Below, piece after piece: positions 1-6,730 of a stretch of DNA of 9,909 nucleotides. Both the position numbers and the translations under genes were made by a program. The notes under the pieces are model-generated. The model was not told where the DNA came from and searched no databases. It worked only from the letters and a program-made list of their open reading frames with translations. The first letter of the stretch is position 1. Every line of letters begins with the position of its first letter. Source of the stretch: Bacteroidota bacterium (GTDB taxonomy: Bacteria; Bacteroidota; Bacteroidia; Bacteroidales; PXBB01); assembly GCA_022708385.1 (NCBI GenBank), contig JAKIYU010000074.1, positions 1 to 9,909 on the forward strand. Reading direction: 5' to 3'.

Positions 1-36
1 AACTTTAATATTCGCATAATTTTTACTTTTAAATTT

Positions 37-645
37 ATGCAAATATACAATTTTTTTAATATTATTGATAGCGGTTTATTATTAATACTTAGGTCACAAA
101 CGGCTAGTCAGTTGGTCAGAGATGCTGCGCAAGCTGAATTGTCCGAATGGCTTAACCAGATACCTTCTGGTGATGAGATGAGTTATGGCTTTTATAACAG
201 GGAAGAGTTTGCTGATGCATTCTCAGGCGTATTGTATAAGGTCTATCTTATCAATGCCAAAGAAGATGTTAATGATTTAAAAATGTTTACCTATAACGAA
301 TACCGCATCCCTGTTGTAGTGAAAGGTTCTTACAGGGCACTTCTTACGGTATCGAAAAGAGACGACGAATGGCATATCATCGACTTTGGTGCCGTTAAAC
401 TGGCCAGGGAAATAGGCGAAAAAATCAACGGATTTGAACCGGCTTCCATGTATGAAGGGGTTTTTCTCAGAATATATGGGCCAAACTGCGACTTTATTGC
501 CCTTAAAAATGAAGATGACGATGTGGAAAAATGCAGCTTTATCCCTCTGCAGTCCGCTGTAGATTTTATCCAAAATCAACAACTGGAACTTAAAGAAACA
601 TACGACCTGACAAGTATTTTCAGTTTGATAAAAGAAAAAAGGTAA
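37..645 (+). CDS. Hypothetical protein, probably secreted, upstream partner of a papain-like peptidase
   Basis: I do not recognise a named family. The 202-residue product has a hydrophobic N-terminal stretch (about residues 6-19), then a charged alpha/beta-looking body with an acidic patch (NEDDDVE near residue 160). The sequence around residues 20-24 (RSQTAS) resembles a signal-peptide end followed by a mature N-terminus, but the hydrophobic stretch contains Asp and there is no Lys/Arg at the start, so the signal is imperfect. The frame stays open upstream to base 1, so the true start may lie outside the window; ATG at 37 is only the first Met in view. It ends 3 bases before the ATG of the peptidase gene, so the two are probably co-transcribed and translationally coupled. 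A role as substrate, inhibitor or chaperone of the peptidase is only inference from adjacency. Confidence 0.7.
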   Translation: MQIYNFFNIIDSGLLLILRSQTASQLVRDAAQAELSEWLNQIPSGDEMSYGFYNREEFADAFSGVLYKVYLINAKEDVNDLKMFTYNEYRIPVVVKGSYRALLTVSKRDDEWHIIDFGAVKLAREIGEKINGFEPASMYEGVFLRIYGPNCDFIALKNEDDDVEKCSFIPLQSAVDFIQNQQLELKETYDLTSIFSLIKEKR

Positions 646-648
646 ATC

Positions 649-984
649 ATGAAAACAGGCCATATAAAATGTAAATTATGCATTTTTTTGCTGGTGTTTT
701 TTACTGCACGCGCCCATACGCAGGTATTGACTGTTCCTGAGGTGATTCAGGAACAAAACCAATGGTGCTGGGCCGCCGTAAGCAAGTGTATTCTCAATTA
801 CTATGGTTATAATGTCTCACAATGCCAGATTGCTGAATATACGCGCCAAAATGCCCAATGGTATTATTTCGGACCTGTTAACTGCTGCACCGTTCCTACA
901 CAGGGTTGCAACTACTGGAATTTTAACTATGGCGTTGTCGGCTCAATAAAAGATATATACAATATAAAAATTTGTGTTTATTAA
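649..984 (+). CDS. Papain-like cysteine peptidase, C-terminally truncated (probable pseudogene)
   Basis: The 111-residue product starts with a signal peptide (basic MKTGHIKCK, hydrophobic residues 10-20, likely cleavage near HTQ at 23-25). It then carries the nucleophile region of the papain-like C39/C70 type: QEQNQWCWAAVSKCILNYYG, with Cys40 as the predicted nucleophile and Gln34/36/38 as candidate oxyanion-hole residues. The Cys pair and YWNFNYG segment (about 79-95) continue the usual pattern of secreted bacterial members. After GSIKDI (about 98-103) the protein ends in YNIKICVY and a stop, so the half that should hold the catalytic His and Asp/Asn is absent. No continuation is visible in any plus-strand frame before purL. 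It may be a deletion remnant, or a short non-catalytic protein. It lies 3 bases after the preceding gene. Confidence 0.72.
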   Translation: MKTGHIKCKLCIFLLVFFTARAHTQVLTVPEVIQEQNQWCWAAVSKCILNYYGYNVSQCQIAEYTRQNAQWYYFGPVNCCTVPTQGCNYWNFNYGVVGSIKDIYNIKICVY

Positions 985-1065
985 CTTCTAGCATCTTTTT
1001 TCCCTTCTAAAATCCCCACATTCGTTAATCGATATTTATTATTTCTACTACTGCAATTAATCTCT

Positions 1066-1093
1066 CCCTCGAGGGGTAAGGCTCTTGAACCCC
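1066..1093. other. Palindrome and overlapping GC-rich hairpin between convergent genes
   Basis: CCCTCGAGGG at 1066-1075 is a perfect 10-bp palindrome. Sharing its right arm, GGGGT at 1073-1077 pairs with ACCCC at 1089-1093, and AAG at 1078-1080 can pair with CTT at 1083-1085, leaving a small bulge. The two folds are mutually exclusive. The place, between converging transcripts just after the purL stop, suits a transcription terminator, but neither strand shows a T-run directly after the stem, so the terminator reading is weak. Confidence 0.3.
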
Positions 1094-1095
1094 GA

Positions 1096-3330
1096 CTATC
1101 CCATCATTTTTCCCAATGCATTATCATAAACTTCAATAGCCTCAGTAACTTGTCCGAACGATACGCCGTCCACCAGCATTTCACCGGAAGTCACTTTGCC
1201 CAGAAGCGAAAAGGCCACATCGGTCTGTGCTAAAAAAGCTACAAAATCTTCCTGCAATTCTGGCTTTATGCTAACCACAACCCTGCTTTGGGCTTCACCA
1301 AAAAGGAAAGCATCCTTGCGCAGATTATAATCGGAAGTGATATCGAAACCAAGTTTGCCCGGTCTGCCCGATTCAAAAAGGGTTATAAACAATCCTCCCT
1401 CCGAAACATCGTGAGCAGAGGCTATAAGCCCTTCGCGGATAAGTGCTGATACAGCCTGTTGCATGTCGTATTCCTCCTCGAGGTCAAAATAGGGTGGGGG
1501 AGACAGCATTACTTTATGATATCCGTAAAGGTATTCTGAACAGGCTATATCGTTTCTTGAATTACCGATAAGATAAATAAAGTCGCCTTCATTTTTGAAA
1601 CTTAATGATGTCAGTAGTTTTTTATCTTCCATAATGCCCAGCATACCAATGGTAGGTGTAGGATACACAGGTTCAATTTTGTCTTTAATATTTGTTTGGT
1701 TATAAAAACTTACATTGCCCCCTGTAACGGGTGTTTCAAAACGCTTACAGGCAGTGCTCATGCCTTTTATAGCGCCCACAAACTGCCAATAAACCTCGGG
1801 ATTGTATGGATTACCAAAATTAAGACAGTTGGTAATGGCTGAGGGAATGCCCCCGGAACATACAATATTGCGTGCAGCCTCACTCACGGCTATGGCTGTG
1901 CCTTTTTCAGGGTCAGCATGCACATAACGGGAATTGCAGTCAACGGTAAGCACTATGGCTTTTTCGGTGCCTTTGATATTTACAACAGCGGCATCGCAGG
2001 GCGCATTGGTGGTCATGTTTTTGGTGCCCACCATGGTGTCGTACTGCTCAATAATCCATTTTTTAGAAGCAATGTTAAGATTTCCCAAAAGGTAGTAGGC
2101 TACCTCTTTGAGGTCTGAGGGTTCTTTTATATCCTCTATATCAAATTTAAAGGTGTCCTTGTAATAGGCAGGCTCTTTATACTCTCTTTTATACACAGGG
2201 GCACCACCGCCAAGCACAAGCGATGAAGCGGGTACATCACCCACAAGCGCGCCACGCCAGTAAAATTTAAGCCTGTCGCCTTCTGTAACCTCTCCGATAA
2301 GGGCACAGTTTAAATCCCACTTGTTAAATATGGCTTTCATTTCATCTTCATAACCTTTTTTTACAACCACGAGCATGCGTTCCTGCGATTCTGAAAGCAA
2401 TATTTCGTAAGGTTGTATGTTGGTTTGCCTTAAAGGAACCTTGTCAAGGTAAATTATCATGCCATGTCCACCCTTCTCCGACATTTCGGAGGTAGAACAA
2501 ATGATACCGGCAGCACCCATGTCCTGCATCCCTATTATGGCATCTGTTTTGGCCAGTTCGAGTGTAGCCTCCAATAATAGCTTTTCCTGGAATGGGTCAC
2601 CCACTTGAACGGATGGAATATCGTCTGAAGAGTTTTCGTTTAGGTCGGCTGATGCAAAGGTAGCGCCGTGTATGCCATCCTTACCAGTGGATGAACCAAC
2701 AATATAAACTTGATTTCCAACACCGTACGAAGTTGCAGAAATGGTCCTGCCCTTGCGTACAATACCTGCCGACATGGCATTGACAAGGGGATTGGTGTTG
2801 TAACATTCATCAAAATACACTTCACCTGCCACTACAGGTACCCCAAAAGCATTGCCGTAGTCGCCTATACCTTTTACCACGCCTTTAAGCAACCATTTTG
2901 TTTTGTCGAGGTGAATACTGCCGAAACGCAGTGAATTGAGCTGTGCTATTGGCCTGGCACCCATAGTGAAAATGTCCCTGTTGATGCCGCCTACACCGGT
3001 GGCTGCTCCCTGATAAGGCTCCAGTGCTGAAGGATGGTTGTGCGATTCAATCTTAAAGCAACAGGCCAGGTCATCACCTATGTCCACCAAACCTGCGTTT
3101 TCTTCACCGGCTTTGGCAAGCATGTGTGGTCCATCCTTAGGAAGCGTCTTCAACCACATTATGGAATTTTTATAGGAGCAGTGCTCCGACCACATGACCG
3201 AATACATGCTTAACTCGGTGTAGTTGGGTACACGCCCAAGTATTTCTTTAATTCTGTCAAATTCTTCTTCTGTCAGTCCCAGCGATTTGGCCGTGTCCAC
3301 TGTTACTGTTTCCTGGTAAGCTGTTGCCAT
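1096..3330 (-). CDS. purL: Phosphoribosylformylglycinamidine synthase subunit PurL (small form)
   Basis: FGAM synthase converts FGAR, ATP and glutamine to FGAM in step four of cytosolic de novo purine synthesis. At 744 residues this is the small PurL, which in known systems works with the glutaminase PurQ and the bridging PurS, rather than the roughly 1,200-1,300-residue single-chain enzyme. Visible signatures are SMYSVMWSEHCSYKNS (41-56, including the conserved His50), ESHNHPS (95-101) and ATGVGGINRDIFTMGARPIA (110-129) in the first ATP-binding half. The second half has the matching TGGNVSFYNQT and SAHDVSEGGL motifs. The protein looks full length and intact. ATG at 3330 precedes MATAYQETVTVDTAKSLGL, typical of the family. 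Neither purQ nor purS is in view. It is the last gene of the minus-strand run, 16 bases after the secreted protein gene, so it probably depends on an upstream promoter. Confidence 0.97.
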   Translation of the reverse strand: MATAYQETVTVDTAKSLGLTEEEFDRIKEILGRVPNYTELSMYSVMWSEHCSYKNSIMWLKTLPKDGPHMLAKAGEENAGLVDIGDDLACCFKIESHNHPSALEPYQGAATGVGGINRDIFTMGARPIAQLNSLRFGSIHLDKTKWLLKGVVKGIGDYGNAFGVPVVAGEVYFDECYNTNPLVNAMSAGIVRKGRTISATSYGVGNQVYIVGSSTGKDGIHGATFASADLNENSSDDIPSVQVGDPFQEKLLLEATLELAKTDAIIGMQDMGAAGIICSTSEMSEKGGHGMIIYLDKVPLRQTNIQPYEILLSESQERMLVVVKKGYEDEMKAIFNKWDLNCALIGEVTEGDRLKFYWRGALVGDVPASSLVLGGGAPVYKREYKEPAYYKDTFKFDIEDIKEPSDLKEVAYYLLGNLNIASKKWIIEQYDTMVGTKNMTTNAPCDAAVVNIKGTEKAIVLTVDCNSRYVHADPEKGTAIAVSEAARNIVCSGGIPSAITNCLNFGNPYNPEVYWQFVGAIKGMSTACKRFETPVTGGNVSFYNQTNIKDKIEPVYPTPTIGMLGIMEDKKLLTSLSFKNEGDFIYLIGNSRNDIACSEYLYGYHKVMLSPPPYFDLEEEYDMQQAVSALIREGLIASAHDVSEGGLFITLFESGRPGKLGFDITSDYNLRKDAFLFGEAQSRVVVSIKPELQEDFVAFLAQTDVAFSLLGKVTSGEMLVDGVSFGQVTEAIEVYDNALGKMMG

Positions 3331-3346
3331 TATAAAAAATTAATAG

Positions 3347-4450
3347 TTATTCAACTGTATAAATCATAAGTTGACTGCGTAGCTTCGATTTCTGTTTCTG
3401 TTCTGTTTTAAGTCCTGTGTAAAAAATTTCCGCATCACTGTTGCTGATACTGGTTAGATAACTTGGTCTTTTATTACCTTGAGTATATATTTCTTTTGAT
3501 GAAAATTTAAATGGCATTGGTTTCAATGTGGCAATAATTTTAATATACATATTGCCTTTCGTAGGTTCTAACACAAACCCAGCAGGGTGAGGAATCTGGT
3601 ACATACCGATTTTAAACATTTCTTCACTATCCTTATCAGTTTTGATTTCATATGGATAAAGTGGCTGTAAGTACGGATTTAGCTTGTCTTCAGGCATATA
3701 AAAAAAAGCATATAAGAAACATGGAGTTTTAACTTCTACAATAATAGTATATGATTTTCCAATAAACACAGTGCTATATTCTCGAACTTCTCTTTTATTC
3801 TCTAAATTAATTAACCATGCATCAAATAGGTCTTCATTATTTTCCGAAAACTGAAGTATTTTATTCATAAAGTCATCTTCTTCAGAGAACTCAATGTTCA
3901 GGTGCTTCAATTCTTCTGCATCCTGTGGCTGAATTATAGTTCTATACGAATCAAAAGCAATGGTTTTACCGGCATTACCTGTTTTGTACTTATTCTCTTT
4001 CAATACCATCTCAGTCAGGCTGATGGTCGTAAAATCACTCGAAATATAATACTTCCCTGTGATGAAATAATCGGGATTTTGGTTCTCATTGAGTTTTTCA
4101 TAAAACTTGTTTTGTTCTTCTGCCGTATTGGGAACTGAAAAATATTTCTTTTCCTGCGTGTTTTCAGGGAAAAGAATGTAATATTCCTTTTTGCTCAACT
4201 TTTTTATTAATATCGTTGCCAGTTTATTTGAGATGTGCATGCCTAAAGGTGTTTTAACAGCATAGCCAGTACCTGTTTGCCCTTCGAAATACAGGATTAC
4301 TATCTTGCTTTGCTCGGCTATATTGGCTTTGCGTAGGCTTTTATAAATATCTTCTGAAGCCCCTTGGCATAACTCATCAATGGTTTGTTGTCCCTTGGCT
4401 GTTGCAGCCATAACAAACATTATAAGCACGTAAAATAACTTCTTTATCAT
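3347..4450 (-). CDS. Secreted protein with FlgO/CsgG-like N-terminal region and DUF4384-like C-terminal region
   Basis: The 367-residue product begins with a clear Sec signal peptide (MIKKLFYVLIMFVMAATAKG, cleavage near residue 20-21), with no lipobox Cys. Residues about 48-135 (KIVILYFEGQTG, then TPLGMHISNKLATILIKKL, then a YYILFPE strand) follow the pattern of FlgO/CsgG-like outer-membrane-associated domains: a beta strand, a conserved loop, then a helix that defines the lowest-level component name. Residues about 228-315 (STVFIGKSYTIIVEV, PCFLYAFFYMPEDK, PLYPYEI, IPHPAGFVLEPTKGNMYIKIIAT) resemble DUF4384, which often occurs in periplasmic or outer-membrane proteins. Both assignments are by pattern and not by search. 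It lies 20 bases after the two-domain FKBP gene and 16 before purL. The precise function is unknown. Confidence 0.8.
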   Translation of the reverse strand: MIKKLFYVLIMFVMAATAKGQQTIDELCQGASEDIYKSLRKANIAEQSKIVILYFEGQTGTGYAVKTPLGMHISNKLATILIKKLSKKEYYILFPENTQEKKYFSVPNTAEEQNKFYEKLNENQNPDYFITGKYYISSDFTTISLTEMVLKENKYKTGNAGKTIAFDSYRTIIQPQDAEELKHLNIEFSEEDDFMNKILQFSENNEDLFDAWLINLENKREVREYSTVFIGKSYTIIVEVKTPCFLYAFFYMPEDKLNPYLQPLYPYEIKTDKDSEEMFKIGMYQIPHPAGFVLEPTKGNMYIKIIATLKPMPFKFSSKEIYTQGNKRPSYLTSISNSDAEIFYTGLKTEQKQKSKLRSQLMIYTVE

Positions 4451-4470
4451 GGCTTGAAAATTTAATGTAA

Positions 4471-5343
4471 TTATTCAACTTTAACCAGCTCTACTTCATA
4501 TATAAGAGTGCTATATGGGGGGATATTCTCAAGTTCATTGTCGCCATAACCTATGGCCGAGGGAATAATTAACTGTGCTTTCCCTCCTTCGCGCATTTGA
4601 GCAATACCTTCTTCAAAACCTTCGATGACCTGACCACTACCTATCTTAAAACTGATGGGTTGGTTACGGTTATACGATGAGTCGAATACTTGTCCGTTAA
4701 TGAGCATCCCTTTGTAATGTACCACAACCACTTGTCCTACAGTTGGTTTTTTACCTTTACCCCGCTGTTGTTCAATGTAATAAAGGCCCGAAGAGGTAGG
4801 AGCAATAGTAATGTTGTTTCTTTTAAGGTATTTTTCCAGTGCCGGTAGCTCTTCATTACGTTGTATCTGAAGTAGGGCAGCTTTCTGTTTGTTAAGTTCC
4901 TCCTGCTCTTTTTCAAATATTTCTTTCTTTTTGATGGATACCAGCTTTATATGAAATGTAAGTGTACTTCCTTTTTCAATAAAATAGGGCAACTTGGGCA
5001 ACCCGACATTTCTAAGAAAAAAAGAATCTGCACTTGCAATGAAAATAGCGCTGTCGCCTACGCCCATCATAGCCATGCCTTCCGTAACATCACCAGGATA
5101 AAGAGGAGGTATAAGCTTAAAGGGGATTGTTATGCCAAACGAATCACTGTTGAAAATAATACTGTCGTGAGTGCTGTATCGTAACTTAAGTTCAAGTATA
5201 TCTCCCGGTTGTGGTTTTTCGGCGCCATTGTTCTGAATTTCAAAACGGTACTTTAATCCGGTTTTTGTGGTTTTAAACCCATCGCTTTTACAGGAAGAAA
5301 TAAAAATAACTATAGCCAGCAAACAAACATAGTGTAGCTTCAT
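4471..5343 (-). CDS. Two-domain FKBP-type peptidyl-prolyl isomerase lipoprotein
   Basis: Residues 1-18 form a lipoprotein signal (hydrophobic core, lipobox ISSC, lipidated Cys18), so it is probably anchored in the envelope. Two FKBP-like units follow. The first (about 25-137) is degenerate: FN replaces the FD pair, and the GYG loop is replaced by a SADSFF segment. A charged, Glu/Lys/Gln-rich helix (about 138-175) links to the second unit (about 182-290). This unit keeps nearly all FKBP12-type pocket residues: Tyr210, Phe220-Asp221, Arg226, Phe232, Val239-Ile240 and Tyr266, with Phe243 in place of the pocket Trp and Tyr282 in place of Phe99. The C-terminal domain is therefore probably an active prolyl isomerase, and the first a binding or dimerising domain. 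It starts 18 bases after the Mip-like gene, so co-transcription is likely. Confidence 0.93.
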   Translation of the reverse strand: MKLHYVCLLAIVIFISSCKSDGFKTTKTGLKYRFEIQNNGAEKPQPGDILELKLRYSTHDSIIFNSDSFGITIPFKLIPPLYPGDVTEGMAMMGVGDSAIFIASADSFFLRNVGLPKLPYFIEKGSTLTFHIKLVSIKKKEIFEKEQEELNKQKAALLQIQRNEELPALEKYLKRNNITIAPTSSGLYYIEQQRGKGKKPTVGQVVVVHYKGMLINGQVFDSSYNRNQPISFKIGSGQVIEGFEEGIAQMREGGKAQLIIPSAIGYGDNELENIPPYSTLIYEVELVKVE

Positions 5344-5361
5344 AAGTGAACCCTTTAAAAT

Positions 5362-6066
5362 TTACTCTTCAACCTTAATAAGCTCTACTTTAAAAATAAG
5401 TGTGGCATTACCAGGAATTACCTGACCGGCACCCCTTTCGCCATAACCCAGGTTTGAAGGTATATACAACATATATGTACTGCCTTCTTTCATCAGCTGA
5501 AGCCCTTCCTGCCAGCCCTGTATAACGCCGTTCAGAGGAAATGTAATGGGCTCATTTCTTTCGTAGGACGAATCGAATATGCTGCCATCAACCAATTTGC
5601 CTTCATAATGCACAGTAACTTTAGAGTTGAGCGTGGGGGCTTTTCCCGTACCTTCTTTGATAACTTCATACTGTAACCCTGATGCCGTTTCTTTTATACC
5701 GGCTTTCTTTTTGTTATTTTCAAGAAATTGTTGCCCTGCTTTCTTATTTTCCTCTGCTTTTTTAGCGGCTAATTCTTCTTGTTTTTTCTGATGTTCAATC
5801 TGAAAATCTTCAATGATTTTAATTTTTACACTGTCGGTTAGCAATACTTTTTTACCGTTTAAATGGTCAATCAGCCCTTTTGCCATAGCTTCAGGGTTGA
5901 CATTTATACTTTGAGACTTCAGGTTTACAGCCACGTCCATGCCTATGGCATAACTGATACTGTCATTTTTGGTCTGCAACTTCATCTTGTCGAGCGATTG
6001 GGCTTGAATTGACATGGAAAACAGCATTGTAACAAGAATAACAAAAGATAATTTCATTTTTTTCAT
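5362..6066 (-). CDS. Mip/FkpA-like FKBP-type peptidyl-prolyl cis-trans isomerase, periplasmic
   Basis: It catalyses cis-trans isomerisation of X-Pro bonds and probably helps fold exported proteins. The 234 residues show a Sec signal peptide ending near QAQ (21-23), with no lipobox. A helical FKBP_N-type dimerisation segment (NDSISYAIGMDVAVNL, about 34-75) is followed by a long Lys/Glu/Gln-rich helix (about 80-122) and the FKBP domain (about 127-234). All pocket residues are present: Tyr154, Phe164-Asp165, Arg170, Phe176, Val181-Ile182, Trp185, Tyr208 and Phe225. It is thus the best candidate for full catalytic activity among the three adjacent FKBP proteins. ATG at 6066 is chosen; a second ATG three codons in would make almost no difference. 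A 94-base (6067-6160) gap upstream with a -7-like box suggests it also has its own promoter. Confidence 0.95.
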   Translation of the reverse strand: MKKMKLSFVILVTMLFSMSIQAQSLDKMKLQTKNDSISYAIGMDVAVNLKSQSINVNPEAMAKGLIDHLNGKKVLLTDSVKIKIIEDFQIEHQKKQEELAAKKAEENKKAGQQFLENNKKKAGIKETASGLQYEVIKEGTGKAPTLNSKVTVHYEGKLVDGSIFDSSYERNEPITFPLNGVIQGWQEGLQLMKEGSTYMLYIPSNLGYGERGAGQVIPGNATLIFKVELIKVEE

Positions 6067-6104
6067 GGTGTTTATTTATTTAATAATGACTTTTTAAACT
6101 TTTA

Positions 6105-6112
6105 CAAAACTA
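6105..6112 (-). promoter_or_regulatory. Possible Bacteroidota -7 promoter box upstream of the Mip-like FKBP gene
   Basis: Read on the minus strand the box is TAGTTTTG, an exact match to TAnnTTTG. It lies about 39 bases before the ATG at 6066, in the longest spacer within the gene run. No TTG -33 element is visible at the usual spacing, so this is a half-site prediction. Confidence 0.35.
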
Positions 6113-6160
6113 TAAAAATAATGTGAATACTAAATAATATACTTGGTTAATCGATTTGTG

Positions 6161-6694
6161 TCATTTTGTTTTTTTTACCATTGTAAGTTCAATGTCATAT
6201 ACAAGTGTGGCTCTTTTAGGTATCTTTTCTTCATCACCCAAAAGACCGTAAGCAAGATGTGATGGAATGATAACTTTTGCATTATCTCCCACTTTCATCA
6301 AAAGCACAGCTTCTTCAAGGCCATTTATGACATCGGATTTGCCGGTCAAAAAACGTAAAGGCCCTGTTTCTTTTGAAGAATAGCATTCAATACCATTAAT
6401 GAGGTTGACTTTGTAATTTATTACAACACTGTCCCCTGGCTCGGCCTGACTTCCTGTACCTTGCTTATAAATCATATAACGAAGTCCTGTACCGGTTGTT
6501 TTCATGTTCCACTCATGTCTTCTAATGTAATTGGCAATATCTTCATTCTCTACTTTAATCATGTGTTTGTTGGCTTTTTCCAAAGGCTCTTTCAAACTGT
6601 CCGAATTAATGGTCACAGGCGGTGTGCCATTATTATTGCAGGAACAAGTTAGTAAAAATGATGAAAAAATAAATATAATTACTCGTACTCGCAT
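6161..6694 (-). CDS. GldI-like FKBP-family lipoprotein
   Basis: A longer frame opens with GTG at 6721, but ATG at 6694 fits better: it puts a short basic stretch (MRVRV) directly before the hydrophobic core and the lipobox region LLTCSC, giving a 177-residue lipoprotein with Cys19 (or Cys17) as the lipidated residue. The FKBP domain covers about 68-173. Tyr94, Phe115, Val122-Ile123 and Tyr149 of the pocket remain. The Phe-Asp pair is replaced by Tyr105-Ser106, the pocket Trp by Leu126 and Phe99 by Tyr166, so prolyl isomerase activity is doubtful. Size, architecture and sequence style match GldI, a lipoprotein linked to gliding and type IX secretion in Flavobacteria; no other gld gene is in view, so a generic FKBP lipoprotein remains possible. 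It follows the DUF4301 gene by 36 bases. Confidence 0.85.
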   Translation of the reverse strand: MRVRVIIFIFSSFLLTCSCNNNGTPPVTINSDSLKEPLEKANKHMIKVENEDIANYIRRHEWNMKTTGTGLRYMIYKQGTGSQAEPGDSVVINYKVNLINGIECYSSKETGPLRFLTGKSDVINGLEEAVLLMKVGDNAKVIIPSHLAYGLLGDEEKIPKRATLVYDIELTMVKKTK

Positions 6695-6730
6695 TTGTAT
6701 TTTTAGATAACAAACTATCACGGGTTATTT

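Noticed and set aside
277..663. A 128-codon minus-strand frame across the first gene
   Set aside because: It is antisense to the better-supported plus-strand gene, is rich in Phe/Cys as expected of a shadow, and has no recognisable domain.
1023..1034. GTTAATCGAT near 1025 also occurs near 6145
   Set aside because: A 10-base AT-rich match in two AT-rich spacers is within chance, and the flanks do not align.
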